Below are positions 1 to 8,300 of a DNA stretch of 64,000 bases, one piece after another. Both the position numbers and the translations under genes were made by a program. The first letter of the stretch is position 1. The number at the start of each line of letters is the position of its first letter. Below the pieces are notes generated by a model that saw only the letters and a program-made list of their open reading frames with translations, was not told the DNA's origin and ran no database searches. Source of the DNA: Kosakonia oryzendophytica (GTDB lineage: Bacteria; Pseudomonadota; Gammaproteobacteria; Enterobacterales; Enterobacteriaceae); assembly GCF_900094925.1 (NCBI RefSeq), contig NZ_FMAY01000005.1, positions 124,001 through 188,000 on the forward strand. Direction: 5' to 3'.

Positions 1-342
1 CGTTTGCCGTGGATGAACGACGATCAGCGCCAACGAATGAAGGATATTGCAGACCGGTTAGGCCGTGGGCTGGATGAAATCGATGCCTGCATTGCGCGTA
101 CGGGAGTCATGACCGATGAGATCACTCAGGTGATGCAGGAGTCGCTGGCGCGCAGAACCTATACCATGTCGTTAATGGCGATGGTTTTTTTGCCCAGCAC
201 GTTTTTGACCGGACTTTTTGGCGTAAACCTGGGGGGTATTCCCGGCGGTGGCTGGCACCTTGGCTTCTCCATATTCTGCCTGATGTTGGTCGTGTTGATC
301 GGGGGTGTTACCTGGTGGTTGCGGCGCAGTAACTGGCTGTAA
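1..342 (+). CDS. zntB: Zinc transporter ZntB, C-terminal part (5' end outside window)
   Basis: The open frame enters from the left edge and ends at TAA 340-342. The visible 113 residues are the end of a CorA/MIT-family channel: a charged helical stretch, a first membrane helix ([19 protein letters not shown]), the family signature tripeptide GVN just after it, a short periplasmic loop, a second helix ([19 protein letters not shown]) and a short basic cytoplasmic tail. In E. coli, ZntB carries Zn2+ across the inner membrane and is followed by fnrS and dbpA, as here, which settles the family member. No start or promoter can be judged because the N-terminal cytoplasmic domain is outside the window. 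Confidence 0.93.
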   Translation, partial: RLPWMNDDQRQRMKDIADRLGRGLDEIDACIARTGVMTDEITQVMQESLARRTYTMSLMAMVFLPSTFLTGLFGVNLGGIPGGGWHLGFSIFCLMLVVLIGGVTWWLRRSNWL

Positions 343-388
343 AATTTAACGTTTTTAACAAAAATTGAACATAAAAACGCCATGTAAC

Positions 389-402
389 TTGCGCCAGGTC
401 AA
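389..402 (+). promoter_or_regulatory. FNR box of the fnrS promoter
   Basis: TTGCGCCAGGTCAA is close to the FNR consensus TTGAT-N4-ATCAA. Its centre (395.5) lies about 42 bases upstream of the inferred FnrS 5' end at 438, the usual place for a class II FNR activator site. An AT-rich -10-like stretch (AATATTTAT) lies at 426-434. Position, sequence and the downstream sRNA all point to anaerobic activation. Confidence 0.75.
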
Positions 403-437
403 TATATGACATACCTGTTCAAGGCAATATTTATCTC

Positions 438-559
438 GCAGGTGAATGCAACGTCAAGCGATGGGCGTTGCGCTCCATATTGTCTTACTTCCTTTTTTGA
501 ATTACTGCATAGCACAATTGATTCGTACGACGCCGACTTAATGAGTCGGCTTTTTTTTT
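438..559 (+). ncRNA. fnrS: FnrS small regulatory RNA
   Basis: The sequence from GCAGGTGAATGCAACG at 438 to the T-tract near 559 matches E. coli FnrS as remembered almost base for base, including the central CUUACUUCC-type single-stranded region and the final hairpin. FnrS is an Hfq-dependent sRNA made under anaerobiosis under FNR control; it represses messages for aerobic enzymes such as sodB, maeA and folE. It lies between zntB and dbpA as in E. coli. An ORF crossing it is not coding. The 5' end is placed by homology, so a one- or two-base error is possible. Confidence 0.93.
532..559 (+). terminator. Rho-independent terminator of fnrS
   Basis: GCCGACT (532-538), loop TAATG, AGTCGGC (544-550), then nine T (551-559). 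This is a canonical intrinsic terminator and also the 3' Hfq-binding end of the sRNA. Confidence 0.93.
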
Positions 560-617
560 GCCTCCGCGCCATGAGCTTCTACCTTTAAGGTGTCACCTGT
601 CCTTTATGGAGGTCAAT

Positions 618-767
618 ATGTCGCATCTTACCTTAACGCATCCCGCGAACTCTTTACCCACCGACCCGATCCCGGTCGACCCGGTACCGGTTCCCGATCC
701 GATCCCGCGTCCGCAGCCGTTGCCAGACCCGCCGCCGGATGAAGAACCGATTAAGTTGTCGCGTTAA
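618..767 (+). CDS. ynaL: Small proline-rich protein, YnaL-like (49 aa)
   Basis: The 49-residue frame starts at ATG 618, preceded by GGAGG at 608-612. The middle is a low-complexity run of alternating proline and hydrophobic or acidic residues (DPIPVDPVPVPDPIP, then RPQPLPDPPP), with a short charged tail ending KLSR. It has no membrane segment or signal peptide. E. coli has an annotated proline-rich small protein, YnaL, that I recall near this locus; the symbol rests on that memory plus context. The function is unknown; a polyproline-II rod is the structural expectation. An upstream in-frame start at 558 overlaps the fnrS terminator and lacks a ribosome site. Confidence 0.7.
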   Translation: MSHLTLTHPANSLPTDPIPVDPVPVPDPIPRPQPLPDPPPDEEPIKLSR

Positions 768-829
768 CCGGGTAGATCTGAGAGGATACGCGCCTGCTGA
801 ACGTAAGCCTTTTACCACGAGAATATACT

Positions 830-2203
830 GTGACCGCTTTTTCAACGTTGAATACCTTGCCCGCAGCCCAGATCGCTAACCTTCACGAACTGGGCTATCT
901 CACCATGACACCGGTACAGGCCGCCGCGCTGCCAGCCATTCTCGCCGGAAAAGATGTACGCGTGCAGGCAAAAACCGGGAGCGGTAAAACAGCGGCGTTC
1001 GGCCTGGGCCTGTTGCAGCATATTGACGCCAGCTGCTTTCAGACGCAGTCGCTGATCCTTTGTCCGACGCGCGAACTGGCCGATCAGGTTGCCAGCGAAT
1101 TGCGTCGTCTGGCGCGATTCATGCCGAATATTAAAGTGCTGACACTGTGCGGCGGGCAGCCATTTGGCGCACAGCGTGATTCGTTGCAGCATGCGCCGCA
1201 CATTATTGTCGCCACGCCCGGTCGTCTGCTGGATCACCTGCAAAAAAACACCGTGTCGCTGGATAACCTGCAAACACTGGTGATGGATGAAGCTGATCGG
1301 ATGCTGGATATGGGATTCAGCGACGCCATTGATGAAGTGATCCGCTTTGCGCCGGTCACACGTCAAACCCTGTTGTTTTCCGCTACCTGGCCAGAAGCGA
1401 TAGCGGCAATCAGCGGTCGGGTACAGCGCAATCCTGAGACAATCGAAATCGACACTGTCGATGCGCTGCCTGCGGTTGAACAACAATTCTTTGAGGTCTC
1501 TCGTCACGGCAAAATTAGCCTACTGCAAAAACTGCTCAGCGAGCATCAGCCCGCATCCTGTGTGGTGTTCTGCAACACCCGGAAAGATTGCCAGGAGGTG
1601 TGTGATGCGCTGAATGGCGCAGGGCAGGATGCGCTGGCTCTGCATGGCGATCTGGAACAGCGCGACCGCGACCAGACGCTGGTGCGTTTTGCCAATGGCA
1701 GCGCTCGCGTGCTGGTCGCCACCGATGTGGCGGCGCGGGGCCTGGACATTAAATCGCTTGAGCTGGTGGTCAACTATGAGCTGGCGTGGGATCCGGAAGT
1801 CCACGTTCACCGCATTGGTCGTACTGCGCGTGCGGGAAATAGCGGTCTTGCCATCAGCTTGTGCGCGCCGGAAGAGGCGCAGCGCGCGAACATTCTCAGC
1901 GAAATGCTGCAACTGAAGCTGAACTGGCTTACTGCTCCGTCAAATGTCAGGATCGCCCCGCTTGAAGCGGAAATGGCGACGCTGTGCATTGACGGCGGTA
2001 AAAAGGCCAAAATGCGTCCGGGGGATGTGCTCGGTGCACTGACCGGAGATATGGGGTTAAACGGCGAGGATATCGGTAAAATCACCGTCCATCCGGCTCA
2101 CGTTTACGTCGCAGTACGCCAGAGCGTGGCGCGCCAGGCATGGAAACAGTTGCAGAACGGGAAAATCAAAGGCAAGGCCTGCCGTGTGCGGTTACTGAAG
2201 TAA
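830..2203 (+). CDS. dbpA: ATP-dependent RNA helicase DbpA
   Basis: This 457-residue protein is the same length as E. coli DbpA and nearly identical throughout. Visible motifs are the Q-motif region MTPVQ (26-30), Walker A AKTGSGKT (47-54), DEAD box (about 153-156), SAT, and HRIGRTAR (from about 327). The last 70 residues form the DbpA-specific RNA-binding domain that recognises hairpin 92 of 23S rRNA, so it works in 50S assembly. Start is GTG at 830, keeping the conserved N-terminus MTAFSTLN; no in-frame ATG gives a better match. It converges on ttcA. Confidence 0.97.
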   Translation: MTAFSTLNTLPAAQIANLHELGYLTMTPVQAAALPAILAGKDVRVQAKTGSGKTAAFGLGLLQHIDASCFQTQSLILCPTRELADQVASELRRLARFMPNIKVLTLCGGQPFGAQRDSLQHAPHIIVATPGRLLDHLQKNTVSLDNLQTLVMDEADRMLDMGFSDAIDEVIRFAPVTRQTLLFSATWPEAIAAISGRVQRNPETIEIDTVDALPAVEQQFFEVSRHGKISLLQKLLSEHQPASCVVFCNTRKDCQEVCDALNGAGQDALALHGDLEQRDRDQTLVRFANGSARVLVATDVAARGLDIKSLELVVNYELAWDPEVHVHRIGRTARAGNSGLAISLCAPEEAQRANILSEMLQLKLNWLTAPSNVRIAPLEAEMATLCIDGGKKAKMRPGDVLGALTGDMGLNGEDIGKITVHPAHVYVAVRQSVARQAWKQLQNGKIKGKACRVRLLK

Positions 2204-2211
2204 ATCGGAAA

Positions 2212-2239
2212 GCCTCTCTGACTCACACATCAGAGAGGC
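2212..2239. terminator. Hairpin between convergent dbpA and ttcA
   Basis: GCCTCTCTGA (2212-2221) and TCAGAGAGGC (2230-2239) form a perfect 10-bp stem with an 8-base loop in the short gap between the two stop codons. There is no good T-run on either side, so it may be an mRNA 3' stabiliser or a weak bidirectional terminator. Confidence 0.45.
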
Positions 2240-2246
2240 CAGAGGA

Positions 2247-3182
2247 TCACTTCACCTCAATAACGTTAAGTCGCAGCTCGTCCAGTTGCGCGTCGTCATC
2301 TTCCGGCTGCCAGCCTGCGGGCTGCAACGGGATCTCTTCGCGATCGAACGCCAGGTCGCCGCCGTTGACCACCTCAGAGTCGTGGTTGATACCTTTAAAG
2401 TCGAACAGATTAATGTCGCTCAGGTGCGACGGCACCACGTTCTGCATCGCGCTGAACATGGTTTCAATCCGGCCTGGGTAGCGTTTATCCCAGTCGCGCA
2501 GCATATCGGCAATCACCTGACGCTGCAGGTTCGGCTGCGAACCGCACAGGTTACAAGGAATGATCGGGAACCCTTTGGCCTGCGAGAAACGCTCAATGTC
2601 TTTTTCGCGGCAGTAAGCCAGCGGGCGGATCACGATATGTTTGCCGTCATCACTCATCAATTTAGGCGGCATGCCTTTCATTTTGCCGCCATAGAACATA
2701 TTCAAAAACAGCGTTTGCAGGATATCGTCACGGTGATGTCCCAGCGCGATTTTGGTCGCGCCGAGTTCCGTCGCGGTGCGATACAGAATACCGCGACGCA
2801 AACGGGAGCAGAGAGAGCAGGTGGTTTTCCCCTCGGGGATCTTCTCTTTAACGATACCATAGGTGTTTTCTTCGACGATCTTGTACTCAACACCCAGCGT
2901 GTCCAGATACTGCGGCAGAATATGTTCCGGAAAACCGGGTTGTTTCTGGTCGAGGTTCACCGCCACCAGCGAGAAGTTGACCGGCGCGCTCTGTTGCAGA
3001 TTGCGCAGGATCTCCAACATGGTGTAGCTGTCTTTACCGCCGGAAAGACAGACCATGATGCGATCGCCTTCTTCAATCATATTGAAGTCAGCAATGGCTT
3101 CGCCCACGTTACGACGCAGACGTTTCTGCAATTTATTCAGGTTGTATTGTTCTTTTTTGTTAATTTCTTGATTTTGCGACAT
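2247..3182 (-). CDS. ttcA: tRNA 2-thiocytidine(32) synthetase TtcA
   Basis: This 311-residue protein is the same length as E. coli TtcA. TtcA thiolates cytidine 32 of several tRNAs using ATP and an oxygen-sensitive iron-sulfur cluster. The PP-loop SGGKDS is at 47-52, the CSLC cluster motif at 122-125 and the CNLCGSQ motif at about 210-213. The start [14 protein letters not shown] follows the family. In E. coli K-12 the Rac prophage is integrated at this gene; here the gene is whole and no phage sequence follows. It is convergent with dbpA. Confidence 0.97.
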   Translation of the reverse strand: MSQNQEINKKEQYNLNKLQKRLRRNVGEAIADFNMIEEGDRIMVCLSGGKDSYTMLEILRNLQQSAPVNFSLVAVNLDQKQPGFPEHILPQYLDTLGVEYKIVEENTYGIVKEKIPEGKTTCSLCSRLRRGILYRTATELGATKIALGHHRDDILQTLFLNMFYGGKMKGMPPKLMSDDGKHIVIRPLAYCREKDIERFSQAKGFPIIPCNLCGSQPNLQRQVIADMLRDWDKRYPGRIETMFSAMQNVVPSHLSDINLFDFKGINHDSEVVNGGDLAFDREEIPLQPAGWQPEDDDAQLDELRLNVIEVK

Positions 3183-3349
3183 GAAAAAGGCTCAATTCCG
3201 GTTTTTAGCGCCAGCCGGTACGGCACCGCTGACAGACATACGCTATTAGGGCAGGATTGTAGCAATGATTTGCGCCGGAGGCAGACTTTTATCACACTGT
3301 GGGAAAGAAGGCGGGGTGGAGCCCGCGTGATAGTCTGGCTGCTCCTTTT

Positions 3350-3562
3350 TCAGGCGAGTTTCTTTTCCGGAAATTTGCCCTTAACCACGCCATCATAAAA
3401 GCGACCTTTGGACACCACCGTTAAAAACACCGAGAAAATACGTTCCGGTACGTCGCGATACTGGTAAATGCTGTTGTCATGAAAACGAATTTCGAGGATG
3501 CGGTTCAGGCTGTCATAACCTACAGAAGCGATTCGTGACGATGTAACGGAATGATGATGCAT
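3350..3562 (-). CDS. KTSC-domain small protein (70 aa)
   Basis: The 70-residue sequence MHHHSVTSSRIASVGYD... has the KTSC layout: SS-x-I-x-x-V-G-Y-D, a strand pair ending IYQYRDVPERIF, a serine-lysine-glycine turn (SKGRFYDG) and the end VKGKF. Here the K-T-S-C tetrad position reads VVSK. KTSC domains occur alone or fused to nucleic-acid enzymes and lysyl-tRNA synthetase-like proteins; their role is not known. Start is ATG 3562 because AAGGAG lies 8 bases upstream; a longer frame from 3610 starts inside an inverted repeat. It is transcribed toward ttcA. Confidence 0.75.
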   Translation of the reverse strand: MHHHSVTSSRIASVGYDSLNRILEIRFHDNSIYQYRDVPERIFSVFLTVVSKGRFYDGVVKGKFPEKKLA

Positions 3563-3582
3563 AAACGTCGCTCCTTGCAGGT

Positions 3583-3617
3583 GGCATGAATGCTGATTAT
3601 TAGTCAGCATTCATGCC
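3583..3617. repeat. Perfect 14-bp inverted repeat upstream of the KTSC gene
   Basis: GGCATGAATGCTGA (3583-3596) and TCAGCATTCATGCC (3604-3617) are exact reverse complements around a 7-base loop. The repeat ends about 20 bases upstream of the KTSC start codon, next to its AAGGAG. It could be an operator or a leader hairpin able to mask the ribosome site. It is separate from the nifJ terminator that follows. Confidence 0.85.
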
Positions 3618-3641
3618 GCTGTCATGTGAAATCCGTGCGTT

Positions 3642-3674
3642 AAAAAAGCCACCGGCGTTAACCGGTGGCTTTTT
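3642..3674 (-). terminator. Intrinsic terminator of nifJ
   Basis: AAAAAA then GCCACCGG (3648-3655), CCGGTGGC (3662-3669) and TTTTT. Read on the minus strand it is an 8-bp GC-rich stem followed by six T, 13 bases after the nifJ stop codon. The T-run on the plus strand makes it potentially bidirectional. Confidence 0.85.
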
Positions 3675-3686
3675 ACACACTGGCGG

Positions 3687-6600
3687 TTACTCCGCCTGAT
3701 TTTTCTCCGCTTTTCCGGCCAGTTGCGCCAGGAAGTCATAGCGTTTTTGCAGATCAACCGCGGCATCTTTCCACAACTGCTCCGCCACGTCCGGCTGTTG
3801 TGCGTTCAGGCGACGGAAGCGCTGTTCATTCAGCAGCGTCTCCGCCAGTGCGTCAGATGGCGGGCGGGAATCTAACGCCAGCGGAATTTTACCTTCCTCT
3901 TCACGGCGCGGATCGTAGCGGTACAGTGGCCAGAAGCCGGTGGCAGTAAGCTGGCGCATCTGATCATGGCTCAGTGCCAAATCATATCCATGCTCTTCAC
4001 AAGGGCTGTACGCGATGATGAGCGACGGGCCTGGGTACGCTTCTGCTTCCTGAATGGCTTTCACCGTCTGGTTTAGCTGTGCGCCGAGCGAAATCTGCGC
4101 GACATAGACATGGCCGTACATCATCATGCTGACGCCAAGATCTTTCCGCGCTTTACGTTTCCCGTGCTCGCCAAACTTGGTTACCGCACCCAGCGGCGTG
4201 GCTTTGGAGGCCTGACCGCCGGTATTGGAGTAACACTGGGTATCCAGCACCAGAATATTGACGTTTTCGGTCAGGCTCATTACATGATCCAGACCGCCAA
4301 AACCGATGTCATAGGCCCAGCCATCGCCACCGATAAGCCAAATCGATTTCTCAACCAGCGCATCGGCATCCCTGAGCAATTGCTCTGCGCCAGCGACATT
4401 CGCCAGTATTGTGCGTAATTGCGCAACTTGCTCGCGTCTGACCTCCGGTGTGGCATCCGCATGCAGCGCCTCATTCAGCTCCGCCGGAAGGGCATCAGCG
4501 AACTGATCGACCAGTCGCATAACACGCTGGCGATGCTGATCGACACTAAGGCGGAAACCCAATCCGAACTCGGCATTGTCTTCAAACAGCGAGTTAGCCC
4601 ATGCCGGGCCGCGGCCATTGGCATCGGTGGTATAAGGCGTGGAAGGCAGGTTACCGCCATAAATCGACGAACAACCGGTGGCATTGGCGATCATCATCCG
4701 GTCGCCATACAGCTGCGTCAGCAGCTTGATATACGGTGTTTCACCGCAGCCAGAACAGGCACCGGAGTATTCAAACAGCGGCGTAATCAGCTGCGAGGTA
4801 CGGATATCGATGCGCTCCAGTGTGTTGCGATCGATTTCCGGCAAGTTGAGGAAGAAATCATAATTTACTTTCTCTTCTTCAACATGCTCAAGGCGCGACA
4901 TCATATTGATGGCCTTGATATCCGGGTTCTGGCGATCTTTCGCCGGGCACACTTCAACGCACAGGTTACAGCCAGTGCAATCTTCCGGCGCCACCTGCAA
5001 GACGTATTTCTGCCCACGCATATCGCGGGATTTCACGTCCAATGCATGCAGGCTATCGGGTGCATTTTCCATTGCTTGCGGTGACACCACTTTGGCTCGA
5101 ATGGCCGAGTGCGGACAGGCGGCGACGCAGTGGTTGCACTGGGTGCAGAGATCCTCTTTCCAGATGGGGATCTCTTCGGCGATATTGCGTTTTTCCCAGC
5201 GGGTCGTGCCCACCGGCCAGGTGCCGTCCGGCGGCAGAGCGGAGACCGGCAACGCATCGCCAAGACCGGCCAGCATGGCGGCGGTCACGGTTTTCACAAA
5301 GTCTGGCGCAGCATCAGAAACCACCGGTGGACGATGTGCGCTGGTCGGGTCGACGGCTTGCAGCGGAACGTTGAACAACGACTCGCGCGCCAGCGCTAAC
5401 GCCTGCCAGTTACGCTCCACCAGTTCCTGGCCTTTACTGCTGTAGCTTTTGGCAATGGCCCCTTGCAGTTCCGCCAGCGCGCTATCACCCGGCAACACAT
5501 GGGTCAGATGGAAGAACGCCATTTGCATTACGGTGTTGATACGCGCCGCCAGACCGCACTCGCGGGCAATTTTTGCCGCATTAATGACATAGAAGCGAGC
5601 ATTTTTCTGATTCAGCACCGCCTGGACTTCCTGCGGCAGGCGCGCCCATACTTCGTCTGCACTGTAAGGTGTATTCAGCAGGAAGATGCCGCCTGGTTTC
5701 AGGCGTTCGGCCATCAGGTACTTATCAATAAACTGTAACTGATGACAACCGACAAAATCCGCCTGTGACACGAGGTAGGCGGAATTGATGGGTTGCTCGC
5801 TGACGCGCAAATGCGAGACCGTCAGTCCGCCAGCCTTTTTCGAGTCGTAGACAAAGTAACCCTGGGCATACCACGGCGTGGCGTTGCCAATAATTTTAAT
5901 ATTGTTTTTGGTGGCCGAGACGCTGCCATCGCTGCCCAGCCCGTAAAACAGGGCTTCCAGTTTGGCGCGTGAGGGAAGGGTGTTCTCCGGCAGCGGCAGC
6001 GACAGGTTTGTTACATCATCATAAATACCGACAGTGAAGCGGGCTTTGGGTTTGGCGGCGCGCAGTTCGTTGAACACGGCCAGTACGCATTCCGGGCCAA
6101 ACTCTTTCGACGACAAACCATAGCGACCGCCAATCACGCGCGGCAGCGTTTCGCGCTCGCCATTATTAAAGGCTTCCGCCAGGGCGGTCATCACGTCGAG
6201 GTACAGCGGCTCCGCCTGCGCACCGGGTTCTTTGGTGCGATCGAGCACGGCAAGGGTTCGCACGCTTTCCGGCAAAACAGCGAGCAAATGCGCGGCGCTG
6301 AAGGGGCGATACAGGCGCACTTTCAGTACGCCGACTTTTTCGCCGCGCGTCAGCAGTTCATCCACCACTTCTTCGCAGGTGCCAATAGCGGAACCCATCA
6401 GTACCATTACGCGATCGGCCTGTGGATGTCCGTAATATTCAAACGGCTGATACTGCCGGCCCGTGGCAGCAGCGAAATCGTTCATCGCCTGTTCAACATG
6501 TGCATACACCGCGTTGTACCACGGGTTGGTGGCTTCCCTGGACTGGAAGTACGTGTCCGGATTTGCCGAGGTTCCGCGGATCACCGGATGTTCCGGATTC

Positions 6601-7211
6601 AGCGCACGTGCGCGGTGTGCATCGATTTCCTGCTGCGGCAGCAAACTGCGGATCGTGTCATCCGACAGCGGCATGATCTTATTGATTTCGTGTGAAGTAC
6701 GGAAACCATCAAAGAAATGAATAAAAGGGACGCGACTTTTGAGGGTCGCCATGTGCGATATCAGCGCGAAATCCTGTGCTTCTTGTACGCTACTGGCGGC
6801 CAGCATGGCGCAGCCGGTCTGGCGGACGGCCATGACGTCCGAATGATCGCCAAAAATAGACAATGCATGTGTAGCAACAGTGCGCGCAGCGACATGCAGC
6901 ACAAACGGCGTCAGTTGCCCGGCCAGCTTATACAATGTGGGGATCATCAGCAGTAAGCCCTGCGATGACGTAAACGAGGTGGAGAGCGCGCCGGTCTGCA
7001 ATGCCCCGTGCACGGCGGCAATAGCACCTGCCTCAGACTGCATCTCCACCACCCGGGGCGTGTCCCCCCAGACGTTTTTCAGACCGTTACCCGCCCAGGC
7101 ATCCGCCTGTTCAGCCATGGTTGAGCTGGGGGTAATGGGATAAATGGCGATAACTTCACTGGTGCGAAACGCAACGGAGGCGACCGCGCCATTACCGTCA
7201 ATCGTGATCAT
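3687..7211 (-). CDS. nifJ: Pyruvate:flavodoxin/ferredoxin oxidoreductase (YdbK/NifJ)
   Basis: This 1174-residue homodimeric-type PFOR is the same length as E. coli YdbK. It oxidises pyruvate and CoA to acetyl-CoA and CO2 and reduces flavodoxin or ferredoxin in the cytoplasm. Visible in order: N-terminal domain with the YPITPSSTMAE motif, two 4Fe-4S clusters (CTQCNHCVAACP from about 688; CTGCNLCVEVCP from about 744), CSGCGE (about 815) and ATGCSSIYGG for the proximal cluster, and the thiamine diphosphate site GDGWAYDIGFGG (about 959). AAGGA lies 7 bases before ATG 7211. In E. coli it is linked to oxidative stress and hypoxic metabolism. It is divergent from ydbJ, with a 296-bp gap holding both promoters. 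Confidence 0.96.
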   Translation of the reverse strand: MITIDGNGAVASVAFRTSEVIAIYPITPSSTMAEQADAWAGNGLKNVWGDTPRVVEMQSEAGAIAAVHGALQTGALSTSFTSSQGLLLMIPTLYKLAGQLTPFVLHVAARTVATHALSIFGDHSDVMAVRQTGCAMLAASSVQEAQDFALISHMATLKSRVPFIHFFDGFRTSHEINKIMPLSDDTIRSLLPQQEIDAHRARALNPEHPVIRGTSANPDTYFQSREATNPWYNAVYAHVEQAMNDFAAATGRQYQPFEYYGHPQADRVMVLMGSAIGTCEEVVDELLTRGEKVGVLKVRLYRPFSAAHLLAVLPESVRTLAVLDRTKEPGAQAEPLYLDVMTALAEAFNNGERETLPRVIGGRYGLSSKEFGPECVLAVFNELRAAKPKARFTVGIYDDVTNLSLPLPENTLPSRAKLEALFYGLGSDGSVSATKNNIKIIGNATPWYAQGYFVYDSKKAGGLTVSHLRVSEQPINSAYLVSQADFVGCHQLQFIDKYLMAERLKPGGIFLLNTPYSADEVWARLPQEVQAVLNQKNARFYVINAAKIARECGLAARINTVMQMAFFHLTHVLPGDSALAELQGAIAKSYSSKGQELVERNWQALALARESLFNVPLQAVDPTSAHRPPVVSDAAPDFVKTVTAAMLAGLGDALPVSALPPDGTWPVGTTRWEKRNIAEEIPIWKEDLCTQCNHCVAACPHSAIRAKVVSPQAMENAPDSLHALDVKSRDMRGQKYVLQVAPEDCTGCNLCVEVCPAKDRQNPDIKAINMMSRLEHVEEEKVNYDFFLNLPEIDRNTLERIDIRTSQLITPLFEYSGACSGCGETPYIKLLTQLYGDRMMIANATGCSSIYGGNLPSTPYTTDANGRGPAWANSLFEDNAEFGLGFRLSVDQHRQRVMRLVDQFADALPAELNEALHADATPEVRREQVAQLRTILANVAGAEQLLRDADALVEKSIWLIGGDGWAYDIGFGGLDHVMSLTENVNILVLDTQCYSNTGGQASKATPLGAVTKFGEHGKRKARKDLGVSMMMYGHVYVAQISLGAQLNQTVKAIQEAEAYPGPSLIIAYSPCEEHGYDLALSHDQMRQLTATGFWPLYRYDPRREEEGKIPLALDSRPPSDALAETLLNEQRFRRLNAQQPDVAEQLWKDAAVDLQKRYDFLAQLAGKAEKNQAE

Positions 7212-7507
7212 AGACGATCCTTACATTGCTAAAATAAAAGGGACGCGTATAACAGCGACGAGTCCTGTAATTATTCTTCTATTTTAGCAAACCGCCTGCC
7301 GCGCAATTTTCGCTTTTGTGTCCTCAGACATAACGCTAATCAATGAATTGTTCTATTCACCGGCGTTGCAGTGTCAATAAATCGCAAAAAATGTACTCAG
7401 GTCGCATAAATACGCATTTCAGCTCTCGACGTATTGCGCTGCGCTGCCTATCATGCATGGGTTTCGCGTTAATAAGAGCCAATTCCATTTGGGCAAGGGG
7501 AAGAGAA

Positions 7508-7777
7508 ATGCGTGCTGCGTTTTGGGTAGGATGTGCCGCGTTATTGTTGTCGGCGTGCAGTAGTAATGAACCTGTTCAACAAGCCACTGCCGCGCATGTT
7601 GCGCCGGGGCTTAAAGCTGCGATGTCGAGCGGTGGACAGGCGAATTGCGCAATGGTTGGCGGTGCATTATCTGCAGCACGTCAGCTCGACGGCACGATGG
7701 TTGGTATGTGCGCATTACCCAATGGCAAACGTTGTAGCGAACAGGCGCTTGCCACCGGGAGCTGCGGCAGCTACTAA
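7508..7777 (+). CDS. ydbJ: DUF333 lipoprotein YdbJ
   Basis: An 89-residue predicted lipoprotein closely matching E. coli YdbJ. It has a short signal (MRAAFWVGCAALLLSAC) with lipobox LLSAC and modified Cys17, followed by a linker and a DUF333 domain with paired cysteines (NCAMVGG, GMCALPNGKRCSE, GSCGSY). The tail CALPNGKRCSEQ is the family hallmark. Start at 7508 gives a proper signal peptide; the longer frame from 7343 adds an implausible leader. Its TAA overlaps the hslJ stop on the other strand. Function unknown. Confidence 0.9.
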   Translation: MRAAFWVGCAALLLSACSSNEPVQQATAAHVAPGLKAAMSSGGQANCAMVGGALSAARQLDGTMVGMCALPNGKRCSEQALATGSCGSY

Positions 7778-8193
7778 GCTTTGTTCGCGCGCTTATAGAC
7801 CAGAGACTGATTGGCGGTCGCCAGCGTCAGTTGATTGTTGGTGAGATCTACCTGCACACCGTTGCTGAGAAGCTCATTGATGGTGTGATCCAGTTCGTTG
7901 CGCTGCGGCTCTGCACACAACATCATGGTCATACCCATATGCTTAACGGTCAGCTCGCCGCCGGAGAGTTTCCCCTGGCCGGTAAAGCCGTTGCACATTT
8001 TGCCGGAAACACGTAAGTCCTTATCAAAACTGATTTCCGGCAGTTGCCCGGTTAACTGCACCGGTTGGCCGTTAACGGTTTCCAGCACAAATCGCTGGTT
8101 CGCCAGTTGCTCTGGTTTCAGGGTATCGCTGCGTGAACTGACGCAGCCAGAAAGCACCGCGCTCAGTGCCACTAAGGTCATGATCTTTTTCAT
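7774..8193 (-). CDS. hslJ: Heat-inducible lipoprotein HslJ (META domain)
   Basis: A 139-residue outer-membrane lipoprotein with signal MKKIMTLVALSAVLSGC (lipobox LSGC, Cys17) and a META domain with its conserved core MCNGFTGQG and the TMMLCAEP segment with a second cysteine. E. coli HslJ is associated with heat shock and novobiocin tolerance. ATG 8193 has GAGGA about 6 bases upstream and gives the expected N-terminus; the frame to 8256 would bury the signal. It is downstream of ldhA on the same strand, as in E. coli. Its stop overlaps that of the convergent ydbJ by four bases. Confidence 0.92.
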   Translation of the reverse strand: MKKIMTLVALSAVLSGCVSSRSDTLKPEQLANQRFVLETVNGQPVQLTGQLPEISFDKDLRVSGKMCNGFTGQGKLSGGELTVKHMGMTMMLCAEPQRNELDHTINELLSNGVQVDLTNNQLTLATANQSLVYKRANKA

Positions 8194-8218
8194 CTCGTCC
8201 TCTAAGGGCTTTTCCATC

Positions 8219-8246
8219 AAAACGCGGCAGTGTATCAGGCCGCGTT
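8219..8246 (-). terminator. Probable intrinsic terminator between ldhA and hslJ
   Basis: On the minus strand AACGCGGC, a 10-base loop and GCCGCGTT form an 8-bp stem ending in TTTT. It lies about 55 bases downstream of the ldhA stop and upstream of the hslJ ribosome site, so hslJ may have its own promoter or receive readthrough. Confidence 0.5.
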
Positions 8247-8300
8247 GGTGTGTCATCGGGGATTTTCTTAAAGCCGCCCCCGTACTGAGGGGCGCAGCAA

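Noticed and set aside
406-588. 60-codon plus-strand ORF
   Set aside because: It runs through the FnrS promoter, RNA and terminator; no ribosome site and no protein-like composition.
842-1507. 221-codon minus-strand ORF opposite dbpA
   Set aside because: Antisense shadow of a well-conserved helicase; no start signal.
2286-3398. 370-codon plus-strand ORF opposite ttcA
   Set aside because: Long only because GC-rich coding DNA lacks stops in the antisense frame; rich in His, Arg and Phe with no domain.
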